Shown here: positions 10,520 through 23,069 of the stretch, one piece after another
How the letters are laid out: each line of letters begins with the position of its first letter
Position numbering within the stretch: the stretch's first letter is position 1
Source of the DNA: Papilionanthe hookeriana x Papilionanthe teres
Taxonomy: Eukaryota; Streptophyta; Magnoliopsida; Asparagales; Orchidaceae
Assembly: GCA_022702705.1 (NCBI GenBank)
Contig: CM040423.1
Location: forward strand, 115,563,738 to 115,627,737
Reading direction: 5' to 3'
Length of the DNA stretch: 64,000 nt
The notes under the pieces: generated by a model
Database searches by the model: none
What the model saw: only the letters and a program-made list of their open reading frames with translations
What the model was told of the DNA's origin: nothing
Translations under genes and position numbers: made by a program

Positions 10520-10965
10520 CATCTTGCAAACGAGGAAAATTCTTTTGCGAGGCGAGCTAACGCATCTGCTAAAGCATTTTCTTTTACGGAATTTTGTAGA
10601 TTGTCACATTTGGAATCTGTTCAACAAGCTTGTATGGCATACTTGGAAGTATTGCTCGAGTCTTGGCTTTAAAATTCTATCTTGTCCGGCGATACGGTTG
10701 AATGATTAAGCTGTGAATCCCCGTAGATGTTGATGTCTATTATCCCCATTTGAATAGTTAATTCCGGTCCAGTTATAAGGGCTTCATATTACGCTTCGTT
10801 GTTTGTACACGGCTACGTCGAGTGGTAGGAGTATCTTAACATCCCCCGCTCCGGTGTTATAAAGATTAGCCCGATTCCTGCCTTACCGGGCACTATCACT
10901 TGCGATTCTTCGTCTTTGTGTGCTTGAAGATGCTCCGTCGAAATACAATTCCCAACGTCGATCAT
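10520..10965 (-). pseudogene. Second RNase H domain (Tat dual RNase H), broken
   Basis: Between the RT-linked RNase H and integrase, minus-strand frames show ELYFDGAS, NEA.YEALITGPELTIQMG, IDINIYGDSQLNHS and, farther on, ALADALARLAKEFSS. These are hallmarks of the additional RNase H found between RNase H and integrase in Tat-lineage elements, and they separate this element from the Athila copies in the window. The frame changes several times. Its presence is a strong lineage marker. An activity in processing RNA-DNA hybrids is known for the family and not shown here. Confidence 0.75.
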
Positions 10966-10969
10966 CGAG

Positions 10970-12350
10970 GTCTTCTAGGTTCATTATTTGTTCATCGGCA
11001 AATCGTCGTTGAGAGGAGATTCGGCCGGCAAAGGGTGTCTTGCGAGAAGTCCGCTAAGACTTGTCCCTTTACGGCACGAAGAGGCACGAAAGTTATATCG
11101 AATTGCGATAATATCATTGACCATCCGGCAAGTCTGTCGGAAAGTGTCGGACGAGTCATCGAGTATTGCAATGGATTAAACATCGAAATCGGGTTGACCT
11201 TATGAGAAAGCATGTAGTGCACGAGCTTTTGAGCGGCGAAGATCGAGGGCCAAACAATGCTTTTCAATTGCGGGATACCTTACCTCCGTCGGAAGTAAAC
11301 GACGGCTTAAGTAGTAAAGAGCATTTTCTTTACCCTCATCATTGACACAGGCTAACGGGGCTCCGAGAGAGTCGTCTAAAGCCGCGGTGTAAAGTATCGG
11401 CGGTCTACACGAGGCCGGGGCTGCTAAGACGGGAGGTGTCATTAAATATTGTTTAATGTCCTCGAAGGCCTTCCGGCATTTCTCTTTCCGAATAAATTTG
11501 GCGTCCTTTTTAACTAGTGCCGAGAAAGGCTGACACCTACGACAAGTTTGAGATAAAGCGTCGAAGATATGCCAGCTTCCCTTGAAAGGATCGTAGTTGT
11601 TTTGAGGTTTTGGGAGGCGGCATTTCTAAGATAGCTTTAATCTTTTCCGGGTCGATTTCAATTCCACGATGTCGGATAACGAATCCTAAGAATTTCCCGG
11701 AGGTGATGCCGAAGGCGCATTTTAAGGGATTCATCTTAAGGTTAAATTGTCTTAATCGTTCGAAAACAATTCTCAAATCATACAGGTGGTTTTCCTTTAC
11801 TTTGCTTTTGATGACCACATCGTCCACGTAGCATTCGACTTGATTGTGGATGAGATCATCAAAAATTCTTGTCATTGCTCTTTGGTAGGTTGCTCCTGCG
11901 TTCTTCGATCCGAATGGCATTCTTGTGTAGCAAAATACTCCGATCGGCGTTCGAATGCTGTAAGCTTTTCATCTTCCGGAGCCATTTTTATCTGGTTGTA
12001 TCCTGAAGATCCATCCATGAACGAGAATATTTCATGCGTTGAAGCAATGTCGATCATTAATTCTAGGATCGGTAGAGGGAATTCATCCTTTGGACATGCC
12101 TTGTTTAAATCTCTGAAGTCCACACAGATTCTGATCTGACCATTCTTCTTTCTGATTGGCACCACATTGGCTAACCAAGTCGGGTATTGTTCTTCGCGGA
12201 CAAATTTAGCGTACTATTAGTTTTTTAACTTCGGTTATGACTTGTTGTTCGATTTCTAGACGCATTCTTACGGGACCTTGTCGATCGGAACGAAGTAGGA
12301 TCCACTCCTAGCTTATGGATGGCAACCTCCGGAGCTAATCCTGGCATCTC
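10970..12350 (-). pseudogene. Tat reverse transcriptase and RNase H, broken
   Basis: RT copies element RNA into DNA. The minus strand shows VPIRKKNGQIRICVDFRDLN and GYNQIKMAPEDEKLTAF (12165-11872), then MPFGSKNAGATYQRAM and the catalytic YVDD (codons at 11819-11830) followed by VVIKSK (11920-11537), a typical Tat sequence. RNase H follows (PPILYTAALDDSLGAPLA, ENALYYLSRRLLP, YPAIEKHCLAL at 11442-11200; MLSHKVNPISMFNPLQYSM and QFDITFVPLRAVKGQVLADF at 11267-10992). A break near 11470-11540 separates RT from RNase H. The catalytic aspartates of RT are kept, but the frame is not continuous. Confidence 0.88.
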
Positions 12351-13202
12351 GTCATAATTCCAAGCAAAACAGTCTTTAAATTCCATTAATAATTTGATTA
12401 TTTCTTCGGAGTCTTCTTTATTGAGTAAGGAGCTAACAAAGGTAGGTCTAGGCTCTTCGTTAGTACCTAAGTTAACTTCCGTTAACTCATCTATTGTAGA
12501 TTTGATTTCTTCTTCGAATTCTGCTGGAGCGTCTCCAATTTGTACATCTTCGAGTTCGTCTGTAGTTTCCATGCAGTTTTCATTGGACTCGCAAGTGACA
12601 ACCAAGCAAAATTCAGTATCGTCAACTGATCCTACTATGCCGAATCCGAGTCCATACTTTGAATTGGGAGGACGACCAGAGTTATTCCATAATTTTTCAA
12701 AATGTTGAGATTGACCTTTTGTCCATTGTCGAGGTAAGAAACCACGTTGAATTAAATTTTGGACACAGGGAGAGTACCACTCAAAAGGTAATTCCATTAA
12801 TTCGATGAAGTGACATCTTCGAATTGTACATTGTTTTCGGTTTTGGAGGTAGAAGCACCACGGTAGAACTTGATTGGCCTTGCACCGTCGTTACGTACTT
12901 CTTTGACCACCATACCCTCGATCTTGTTAGAATGGATCGGGGTTAGGGTCATAGTATGTACGTAGTGGTTAATCTTCTAGTACATTGATTTGTATTCTTC
13001 GTTCTTCTCATCTTCGAGAGAGATCTTGAATTGCGGCTTCTTCTGACTTATTGTCGCTGCTTCTTGTTTAATTTCTTTTTCTTCTTCAGAACTCTCTTCC
13101 CAATCAACAATGATGGCTGGTTTCCTCTGTCCAACTGTCCTAGCGTCTCTACCACGACCTCGTCCCCGGCCTCGACCTCGGATGCGAGTTGTGGAGAAAC
13201 CT
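12225..13202 (-). pseudogene. Tat pol linker between protease and reverse transcriptase
   Basis: A 190-residue minus-strand ORF (12797-12225) contains PRPTFVSSLLNKEDSEEII and EFKDCFAWNYDEMPGLAPE, the conserved approach to RT in Tat elements, and acidic stretches before it. Upstream (13200-12800) frames rich in Arg/Gly (RGRGRGRG) and acidic residues continue toward the protease. Ogre elements often have an intron in this interval. I see no clear intron, because coding-like frames run through it with frameshifts. Confidence 0.7.
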
Positions 13203-14129
13203 TCACCATCTCGCCGTAAGGGAGTGGTGAGTGGCTGGTTGGACTAGAACTTCGAGTTCTTCGTCGTCCCGAACTTTCTTTGCTTCATTTGTTACGGTAT
13301 CTCCGGAGAAAATTGTTTTCTTTGGCGGTGCATAATAAGGCTGCATCTTCATGGATTCCAATTTCATGTACGGAGAATGGTTGTAAGTCGCCTTTGATGT
13401 CTTGTTCCCCTCCATCGTAGTATTTGATGCAACGGTGTAGAGATGATGGTACCATCCTGTTTTCATGTATCCACGGTCGGCCCGAGTGAGCGTTGAACGA
13501 TGTCTACGAATCGATTATGTGAAATTTTGCGGTTGTCTTTGCTAAGTCACCGTTCTTCATCGATAGCGTTATTGACCCGAGGGCTCTTTCTCCTTTACGG
13601 TTGAATCCTCTTAATAACATTTTGTACGCTTCGAGCTCGCGAGCATCAATTTCCAAATATGCTAGTGTTCGAAGACTCATTATATTGATCGATGCTCCAG
13701 GATCCACCAATACTGCGGAGAGCGTAAACTTTCCAATTATAACCGAAATGTACAACGGTCGGTTGTGATCTGCACGTCCCAAGTAGTAGGTCATTCGTCC
13801 AGTGAAGGTAACGCCTCGTTGTTCTTTTAACGAGCAAACCTCATCTAAGGAATCTCCGGCCATTTGAGCTAAGCAAATTTCCGGATCAAGTAAGGCCTTG
13901 ATCGGAGCTTCTCTCATCTCCTTTGATAAGATGAGAGCGTCGTAAATGCTCGGTTGGCCGGTAGTTTCCTAAGATGGGCTAGTACGTTGTAGTCCACTTT
14001 ATTTTCATGCGTCTCGGCTTCTTCTCGAACGGGTATTTCTTCTGTTGGGGTTGGTTCATCTTGAACGACCACACGCTTTCCTTTGTCTTTTGGACCCATT
14101 CTTGGAGGTAGAACTTTTCCACTTCTCAA
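13203..14129 (-). pseudogene. Tat aspartic protease region, broken
   Basis: The retroviral-type protease cuts the polyprotein. Minus-strand frames show DYNVLAHLRKLPA (14129-13914) and REAPIKALLDPEICLAQMA, then the active-site segment VDPGASINIMS (13917-13504; the usual D-T/S-G is D-P-G here), GSITLSMKNGDL and FHIIDS. The GRPWIHENRMVPSSLHRCIKY-type block follows in shifted frames (13500-13400). The Pro in the active-site triplet is found in some Tat proteases, so it may be normal for the lineage. This copy is broken by frameshifts near 13500 and 13915. Confidence 0.8.
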
Positions 14130-14880
14130 GTTGACTTCGTAATTTCTTCGAATTTAGTGTTGAGTTTGCCGGTGTCTCCTCTCGAATCGGAATGACGAGC
14201 TCTTCCGGATTATCTTCGGAATCCGAAGGCTCTAATTCTATTGTGACTGGAGCTCCTCGAAACTCACAGATAGATCCGTTGCTTGTTGAACTCTCGTAGC
14301 CTCCTTGATGGCTGTCTTCTTCGTTATTTTGATTGTCGAGATCGTGTATGATTTGAGAATTATCGTTGGTATCGAAATCGATGTCCGGATTGTCGCTAGT
14401 TACGTAATCGTTAGAAACAGTCAAAACGTAGCCAACGCCATCACCCTTATCATTATATGATCCCACCGAAGTGAGCGGATAATCATACAAAATCGAGAGG
14501 TTTGAGGGATTTCTCCCCCGAATCGGAAACAACTATCCTAGGATAAGCAGCCCCTAGTCTAGCCTTAGGAATCTCAGTCCTCTCTTCTTCGTCAATTTTC
14601 ATCTTCTCTTCAATCGCCTCCTGTTGAGGTGGTTCTTCTATCGCAAGTGATAGTACCGGCTTAACAAGTCTCGAACTCTGAATTGAAGCTCGCACCGAGG
14701 CGGTTCGGATGTTGTCTAAAATCATCTTCGAAGACCTCGTCCAGGCGATAGTCCATCCATCGTCAGTCGTGTAGGGATCTATCGGAATGATGGGATCAGT
14801 TGAGATAACATTGACGGAACCTCCTTTCTGGGGTTCCTTCATGTAATCCTTCGGGATTGTTATATTCCTTTCCGAAGGTT
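14130..14880 (-). pseudogene. Tat gag-pro spacer, acidic region
   Basis: Two overlapping minus-strand ORFs (14842-14483 and 14532-14056) encode a low-complexity, Asp/Glu/Asn/Ser-rich stretch (DNSQIIHDLDNQNNEEDS) that precedes the protease. It opens with MKEPQKGGSVNVISTD just after the gag zinc-binding segment. No catalytic motif is present. Frame breaks occur at about 14500 and 14135. Confidence 0.55.
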
Positions 14881-16080
14881 GTCATTGAGCCAACTTTTAA
14901 AGGTAATGCAATCTTCTATCTTGTGCCCGAAGCATCCGGTGGTAGGGGCAAAAGTTGGGATCACCTTTCTTGTTGACTTCCTCCGGTCTTTTAGGCTACG
15001 GCGGTGAAAATCTAGAGTCTTCATCGAGCTACGGAACATTTTCGGTACTGCTTCATTCTTGAACGGATATTCTCTGCTCAGAAGTTCCCTTGATGTACGT
15101 TGCGGATGAGACGGTTGTTCATACTACGGAGACGACTGATAGCTGGACCGGGGTTGCTGGTAATTCTGTTGTGGTTGCTGCGGCCGTTCTGGTGGTATTT
15201 GCATCGGTTGCTTGCCTTTGTCAACTACTGCAATGATCCCGGATTTCTTTTCGAAGGTCTTCACCGGCTTACGCTTGTCCGTCTTGTCGGCGAAACTTAA
15301 TTGCTTCACCTCTTCTTGCAAGCTTCCGGCCTTGCTTAACAACTTCTCGAAAGTCTTAATAGTAAATCCTTTGAGGAGAAGTGCTATCGGGCCGTGAATG
15401 CTTTTAAGCAAGATGCCGACTGCATGTTGTTCTTGCAGTTGTGGTTCACACTTCATGCTTAAGTTCCTCCATCGAAGTATGTAATCCACCAAAGTTTCAT
15501 TAGGCCTTTGTTTCTCTACCACTAAATCATCTATAGTGATGTGGTGCTGAGCTCCGGCAAATCGCTTGATGAAGAGGTTCTCTAGCTACGAGAACGTCTT
15601 CACCGAACCATTTAGTAATTCGCATACCGGTCGAAGGCGATTCCGACGAGTGGCGACGAGCCGTCGGAAGAGTAATGCATCGCTCCCGCCGGCATTGCAA
15701 CAAGCGGCACGAAAGTGTGCGACATCTTGTCGGGGGTTCCCGGTTCCATCGAATGTCTTGAACGAGAGGTGGTACGAAGCCTTTCGGGTATTGGACAGCG
15801 TCGAATTCTTCTGGGTAAGGTCTACCCGTCCGAATGGATGTCCCGTTCTTCAATTGTGCTAAGGCTTCTCGCACCTGCTGTTTCAGCTGATCATCCCCAT
15901 TGACGGATGTAATCTCCTTTCCTCCGTCTACAATGTGAATGACCTCTAGGGGTGTCTCTCTATGTGGTTGTACTTGACTCTGGAGAGTGGCCAGAGCTAC
16001 GACCATCTCTTCCATCCTTTTCGCCATTTGAGCGATCGTGTCGTCTTTTTCACGAAGCTGCCTTCTCATCGGTTACGGCT
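14881..16080 (-). pseudogene. Tat gag (capsid and nucleocapsid), broken
   Basis: Gag packages element RNA into virus-like particles. Minus-strand frames show a coiled-coil-like start (REKDDTIAQMAKRMEEMV, 16069-15527), PYPEEFDAVQYPKGF, then a decayed FDGTGNP-type capsid start. QRPNETLVDYILRWRNLSMK and KGFTIKTFEKLLSKAGSLQ follow (15522-15124), then a Gln/Pro-rich tail (RPQQPQQNYQQPRSSYQ). Around 14910-14955 a zinc-knuckle remnant reads as CPYH in one frame and GHKIEDC in the next, so the finger is split by a frameshift. Confidence 0.75.
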
Positions 16081-17397
16081 CCTCTCTTTCGCGGTACGCA
16101 GGAGCACCTTGCGAAGGCGATGAAGCTCGTGTCTCAACCATGTTGATTTCGCGTATTCGTCGTCCATGAATTCGGATGAATCGATCTCGTCTCCGAACTT
16201 TTCTTCTCTTTCTTTTGCCAACCGTCGGATATCGGTTCTCAACTTTTCCATGGCATCTTCTAGCGGGGCTTTACGTGTGTCCTCGCGGTTGTCGTGCGAT
16301 AGGCTGCCGGGTCCCCTTTTCACGAGTCCCCTTTATCGCGGTAGCACTTTCTTCGATTCCGGCCTCCGGTGAGACTTTCTTTCTCGAGACTGTCGTTTTG
16401 AGTCTTAGCTGCCGGTAGTGGGACGCCATACCATCCTTCTAGCGGCGGAAGGTCCAGGACTAGATGGTGCGTCGGCCAAATGCTTGGAAGGTGGTATCCT
16501 CCCTGTCTGTAATCACGAGACTACGACGGGCGGACTAGCCTTCATTCTTTTACTTGGCTTTTCCGTCATGACGACGGGTTCTACTCGGGGCCCAAGACGG
16601 GATTTGGCCGGCACCCGCCCTATCCTTCGTAGAATCTCCGATACGGGGCAGTTTTCCTTCTTTGCTAATTTTTCTACCAAAGTTTGCAGTCGAGCAAACC
16701 GCGTAGTTCTAGTTCTTTTCTCGCGGCTATCGTTGTAATATGCGGGCTGAGGCAATGCGGCGACAATCTTGCGAACATTTTCCTCGTCCTCTGCGGCAGA
16801 GAGGGGATGGAACACTGCTTCCTCCCAAAAGTAGTATGTAGTCGAGGCTAACGTCGGTGTATATTCGGGCGGTTACGGGATTTCCTCCGGGAATGCAATT
16901 TCGGCGGCTACGGCTTCTCTGGCGATCCTTCTACTTCGTTTCTTCTTTGGGTCCTTGTCGGTGACGGAATCTTTGAAGCTGGACCCGATTTCGAAAACGA
17001 AGGTCTTACGGAAGATCCGTACCCTCCACGGTAACGGGTTTACCATAATTCTGGATTTCTTTCCCTTTGATTTGGCGAAGTCGGGGTAGGTGCGGAAACA
17101 ACTAGACCGGTGGGGGTAGTAAGAACAGGTCCTCTCGCGGACGACGAGTACTCCTCCTAGTCGGGATCCTTTGCGGCGGAGGAAACTCTTGGGTCGACCT
17201 AAGGTTGAACTCGAGCGGCGGCTCCTCGGCTTCGGATACCTTGTTTGTCGGTGCGAAGAGGAGACGTCGGTGACCTTGACATTCGGGTTTTCGAATCCTT
17301 GCCCGAATCGGATGATCCCATTGTCGGGCGGCTCATCCTTATAGACGGCGAAGTCCGGTCCGTTGGTGAAGGAGAAAATCGGCTTTGGGGCTTCCAT
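16066..17397 (-). pseudogene. Upstream ORF1-like region of the Tat element
   Basis: Ogre/Tat elements carry an extra ORF of unknown function between the primer site and gag, and this region sits in that place. The minus-strand pieces are 17397-16873 (starts MEAPKPIFSFTNGPDFAVY; has KDPKKKRSRRIAREAVAAE near its end), 16815-16513 (basic, LVEKLAKKENCPVSEILRRI) and 16323-16066 (acidic/basic helical, AMEKLRTDIRRLAKEREEKF). They have no known domain and are separated by frame breaks. The first Met codon lies about 0.5 kb after the primer site. Assigning it as Ogre ORF1 is by position, not by sequence match. Confidence 0.5.
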
Positions 17398-17900
17398 TTA
17401 CGCATGGTAGATTCGGTTGTCAGTCCCAAGTTATGCTTCTTTTCTTTAGGACGAAAAGAAAGGAATTGAAAAGAGTCCGAACACATTTTTGTTCATGTAT
17501 TTATAAGAAGGAATCATTTGTTAAAAGAATCATTTATTAGAGGGTTCGTTTATTTAGAACGGAATGTTCAAAGATGTAGAGAAGGTAAGGAATCCGAATC
17601 GGAATTGAAAAGGAAAAGAAAGTCTTATGCAAGACTTCTCGACTCGAAGGATCATTCCTAAACTAACACTTATTGGGGGTCGCCCACCTCGAAATGAGGT
17701 AAAAGGATCTCGGAACCTCTCCGTTTAGGGGTGTCTAAGCAGATGGCTCCTAAATCCGAGAGAATGTTGGCTATACTTGTCCAAGGTAGAAATGAACATA
17801 GTATTCCAACGAAAAGAAGGGTAGTTTGACCCATTAGGGACATGGATACACTACTGATTTTTGAAAGCGGAATTATACGATTATAATGGAGAGAGGAATT
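17398..17900 (-). other. 5' untranslated leader of the Tat element
   Basis: About 0.5 kb between the primer-binding site and the first ORF on the minus strand. No coding signal seen. Confidence 0.5.
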
Positions 17901-17921
17901 GTCCCAGGCGGAGTCGCCGAA
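17901..17921 (-). promoter_or_regulatory. Primer-binding site, tRNA-Arg type
   Basis: The minus strand reads TCGGCGACTCCGCCTGGGAC, close to the TGGCGACTCCGCTGGGGAC primer site that I recall for Ogre/Tat elements, complementary to a tRNA-Arg 3' end. It begins three or four bases inside the LTR end at 17924. Confidence 0.7.
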
Positions 17922-20019
17922 GTTGTCGGCAACTATTTTCGGAGTTGTGTGTTGTGTTTTGAAGAGGGGTCGCCTACGAAATTGTCGGCGAATTTTAATT
18001 TAATTTAAATAAATAATTTGAAAAAATAATATTTGATTTTGAAAATAATTTTAAATTTGAAGGTTTTAAGATATGAGATTAAACCGATCTCACATCCCGA
18101 ATAGTTTATATAAACGAGCATCGCACCACAGCTGTGTATCTATCCCTAAAGATAGACACTATCGCTGACGGTGGGGCTCGATTAAATAAACTAGAAGATT
18201 TGTGACATTCGTTTGGTCCGCGAACCAATTTTATAAGCCGACAAATTCCACGCTTAATATGAAAGCATTAAACGGGGTTTATATTACGCAGGTTCTTTAA
18301 AATTCCTATAAGGGCAAGCCACTATAGTTAATTACATCTTAAGTGACGGGAATCACCTAAGAAAATTCTCGATAATAATCAATAATTCGCTCTCGAGAAT
18401 TTCAAAGTTTAAGTTCTCGAAAGGATTGAAGTTTGGAATTTCAATAGGGAATGGATCAAATTTGGAACATTTTGTTTTGGGAATTCAAAGGAAGAAAAGT
18501 AGGAGAAATCACGGATTCGAAGTGAACTTCGGTAATCTCCCGACTATCCTATTGTTTGGCTTGAATTTAGGAAAGTCCTAATATTTATTTGATGTTTTGA
18601 TCTTGCCGATTTTAATTAATTAGGACTTATATTCGTATGACACAATCATACAAATAGCCTCGAAGATGTGAGGGTTTATGTCGTATCGGACGACTACCTC
18701 GGAATCCTAAAACCGGTTAGGGCTTAATTTGCGATGCAAATGCCTAACAAAAGGTTGAGGATTTATGTTGCACTGATGCAAACTACCTCGAAATCCTATG
18801 GCTTGGTTATTTAATTCTAGGACGGTTTGCTTGAAGTAGACTCGGGTTTTTGCGATGACGATGGCCGTCGTTGCCCACCATGCTCAGAGCTCCTTGTTGT
18901 TGCGGAGGTTTAGTTTTAGAAATCATAAATCGGGGGATGAGAAAAGTGTTTTGGTTTAGAGAAAATCTTAATTTCCGAGTGTTTTCAATATTTTAATTAA
19001 AACAAATCTTAAAGTTGATTATAACGACACCGGTTAGGATCCCGCGGTTCCATCCTTCGGCATCATTATTTTTATCGGATTCACTTAGTCCGGATGAATT
19101 TGCTAAACTCAGCTGAATGAGTTCCACACTTTCATTTAGACAGTGGGAAATCCCGTTAGCAACACGTAGGTTACATCATCCGAGGTATTCCGATCATCCA
19201 ACGGGACGTTTTAATTTAGTTGTAATTGTAGTTTTGTGTTACGTTTTGTGATTAAATTTTGAGTTGTTTTATATTTTGAAATGTTGTGGCGGTGAATTTT
19301 ATCTTGCGATGACTTTTAACTTAGTTTTTGTTTCGAGTTTTAGGGTCTATCCTAAAGGTGTGAGTTTTCATGCAACGGTTGTTTATCATGCGAGAAAAGT
19401 AAGTGCAATGCGATTAAATAAATTGCAAGAAGGTAAATTGCAGAAAGTAGATTGCGATAAAATAAAAGCGTACTCGGAGGGTCTTCCCGTCATCCCAAGC
19501 TGCACTTAAAACACAATTAGAATATTTAAGCAAGTTCCTAGATAAAGCTAAGGGAAGGGTTATGGTTTTCTACCAAATTCCTAATCCTATAGGCTAGTCA
19601 TCTCCTATGACGTCTAGGTTCTTTGTGTTTTGGTTTGAGGACGATTTTCTTCATCGAAGAACAATTAAGTCCAATTGTTCTTATAAATGTCCTATCATAT
19701 TGAGGAAGTGCTTAAGAATAATTTTAAACATCTTTTCAATATTTCTAGGATTGTTTTAAGTCCAAATGGGTTTAATTATACAAATGAATTAATCGTCAGA
19801 GAATTCGAAGTTTTGTTGTTTTCTTACTCGGTGAACTAGGACATTTGAATATCCTATAGGTGAGGTAACATTTCATTTAATGTTCTTTTTAGGAGTTATA
19901 ATAACAGAAGCTTTCGAGGGTAAATTGGTATTGAAATGATTTGATTTAAGTTAATGGGTTTAAATTTGGAATAGTGTTCGAGTTGCTTTATATTTAATTT
20001 TTTTCTGTTTTAAGTGATG

Positions 20020-20460
20020 TTATTTAATTCAATTTAATTTAATTTAATTTAATTGAGTTTTAATTTAATTTGATTTAGTTTAGTTTGATTTAATTTGATT
20101 TGATGTTACATTAAATTAATTTAATTTAATTTAGTTTTAATTTAATTTGATTTAATTTGATTTAATTTAATTTAATTTAATTTAATTTGTTTATTTAATT
20201 TAATTTAATACATTTAATTTGATTTAATTTAGTTTAATTTAATTTGATTTAATTTAATTTGATTTAATTTAATTTAATTTAAGTTATTTAATTTAATTTA
20301 ATTTGTTTATTTAATTTAATTTAATTTAATCTTTAATTTAATTTTTAATTTTAATTCAACTTTTAATTTAAATTTAATTTAATTTAATTTAATTTAATTA
20401 ATTTAATTTAATTAATTTAATTTAATTTTTAGTTTAATTCTATTTTTAATTTAATTGAAA
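20020..20460. repeat. (TTTAA)n pentanucleotide array
   Basis: Long runs of TTTAA interrupted by TTGAT, TTAGT and TTTGT variants, inside the Tat LTR. Confidence 0.93.
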
Positions 20461-22261
20461 TTTTTTTTAAAAGAGTTTAATGATTTAATTTTAGTTTAAT
20501 GATTAAGTCTTTTAATGTTTTGAATTTGAGTTATCATTTTAATTAAGAATTGAATATTAATGAGATAATTAATTTAGGGATTTTTAAATTAAAGAATAAA
20601 TCTCCTCCTAATAATATCCCTATTTTAATAATTCCAATTTTATTATTCTTCCAAATTTAATCAATTATTTAATTAAAGTTTAATCATTTTAAATATCTTA
20701 ATGGGTTTCTACCCTTTAATTATTTAAATTTCAATCATCCAAATCAGATTAGGATCAAATATTTTACTTGTTAATTTTTTTATTAAACCTAAAGTTTTAA
20801 TTAAGGATTAAAAATTTTAATTACCACTTTACCCTTTAAGCTTAATAATTTCATAACTCACTAAATTGAACTCAAATGAACTTGAAATTTTTATGTGACT
20901 TCACTCATATGTCAATAAAGACATGAGTGGAGAAAATGTGATTTTTCTGTATTTAATTTATTTATATAATTATTTTTGGTAGAAAATAGAGATTTCCAAA
21001 GAAAATTTAATAACATGACCAAGGGAAAGTTTCTGTCCTTAAGAAAATTAGGAGACATTTCTAATGACCAGAGGACCACTTGGACTAATTTTGGTGATTT
21101 TTTGAATTATATTATTTTTATTATAATTATTTTAATTTTTGGAGTGTTAATTAATTTAAAAATAAAATAAATGTTGAAAAATGAATTTTATATTTTTCAA
21201 AAATTTCTCTGATATCAAGGAAATCAGAGAATCAAATTTTATAATTTTCTGATTTTTCTATGATTTATTATAATTATTTTAGTGAAAATGCTAGAAAATA
21301 CATTTTTTTTTTAATTTTAAAATTACCTTAAAGCTTTAAAATTTAATATCTCACTAAATGGACCTAAGAAAAATATGGGGTTTGTTCCTAAGTGATTAAA
21401 ATTCAAAATTTGACATTTTGGTGAATTTTATTATTTTTGTGATTTTTATTATTTTTTAATTATTAAAAATATTAAAATAATATTAAAAATCAACTTTTTT
21501 AGAAAATTCAAATTTTAATTTTCTTAGATTCCCCTAATATCAGAGAGGCTCCAAAACCAATTTGGTGAATTTTTGAAAGGTATTTTGAATGTTATGAATT
21601 TTTAAAGTTTAAAATGACTAAGTGGCTTAATCAACCCAATTAGTGGGGCTAACCAAGTCGATTGACCTCAAATCTTTATGGTGGGTTCCTCTGATCCTAA
21701 AGGTCAGTGGAGAATTGATTTCAAGTCAATTTGATGTATGGTTAACTCTAATTAATTAGAGACCTATTTTGAGTGTTTAAGCGAATTAGGGTTGTTTTAA
21801 ATGAACTAACTCAAAACCTATTTTTCCTAGGGTTCTCTGGTCATAAGGAAAATCATCAAATTTTCCTAGAATTTATTTCACAACATGCTATTTATTGGAA
21901 TTAAAATACTCAAAACAGTAACATGAACTTGAAAAATCAATAACTCTTCATAGGGATGGCCTCTGACTTTGGAAAATTTAGGGACATGTTCCCAAATTCG
22001 AGAGGCTTCAAAGCCACTATGGTCTCATGCCATGGTGAATTGTATACATGCATGGAGAATTAAAAGTATGCAGAGAGTAAATAAATTATAAAAAATAAAA
22101 TACTTGATGAAATTAAATGATTTCTTTTCCACATTATTCTCCTCGTTCAGCTGAGCGAGAGGGTATTTTTATTTTATTTTTCTGATTTTTCTACACAAAG
22201 TTATGAATTTTTGAAGTTTAGGGAATTAAATAAATAGAAAATACCCCTAATTTTCTATTTA

Positions 22262-22560
22262 TCCACGCGGCGCCAACTCATCCTCGGCATCTCCGAACGC
22301 ACGCGCGTCACGCTCCCATTCGACGCCACCATCGACTCGGCGCTCCGGGCCCCGCGGTTCTTGTACCGTCTCCTGGTCCGACGCCATCCCGAGCCGTCCG
22401 TCCGCGCGTGTATTGAATGGACGGCATCCGTTCATCGTCCCCGAGCGTCCTCGCCGAGAGCCGTCCACACTAAATCCCAAGATCTCACTCGATACTCGAT
22501 GGATTTTCATGTTCTTATGCTCTATGGATTCGTCTTGAAGAGACGAACACATCTATACGA
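22262..22560. other. GC- and CpG-rich island inside the Tat LTR
   Basis: A sharply bounded segment rich in CGC, GCG and CCG within AT-rich LTR sequence. Both strands have an open frame: 97 codons on the minus strand (22552-22259, in the sense of element transcription) and a plus frame with mostly C/G-ending codons (LILGISERTRVTLPFD, DSALRAPRFLYRLL). I do not recognise either product. It could be a captured gene fragment or a structured leader. Confidence 0.5.
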
Positions 22561-23055
22561 TGATCATGCATTGAAATTAAAGCATTTGAAATGGGGAATC
22601 TCCAGAAGCTCGGGATGAAGAATTAGCTCATACCTTTGCTCAGAGAAGTGTGGCTTCGATCTGAGGTTTGTTGCACCTTCGATTGGATCCCGGCAAGCTC
22701 CGGATGAAGTCTCCGAGTGCAGTGAATTGTCTAGATGTGATTTCGACCGAGCCCGATCACAAAGCTTGGAGGCTGGAGCAACTGGGTGGCTCTGGAGATG
22801 GGGCTTTTGCTGGTGGACACCTTCCCTTGGTACGAGTGAAGGTGTAGGACCAATCAATTTGAGGATTGGTCCACTGTGGAGAAGTGTCCTGGTTTTGGGT
22901 GGAATTTCGACTTTGAAATTGAGCTCGCGAGAGAAGAAATGGCGGGGGATCTCACTTGGGGATCAAGTGCTACGTGTATGGGGAGGAGTACGGAACAATT
23001 TTGGCGGAGTTTCCTTAAGGTTTGTTTCGGCACCTCTCATGGCCGAGAGGGGTGG

Positions 23056-23069
23056 TGTTTAAATAGGAG
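23056..23069 (-). promoter_or_regulatory. TATA box of the Tat LTR
   Basis: The minus strand reads CTCCTATTTAAACACC, the usual form of a plant retrotransposon TATA box. Transcription would start about 30 bases downstream, near 23025. Confidence 0.55.
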
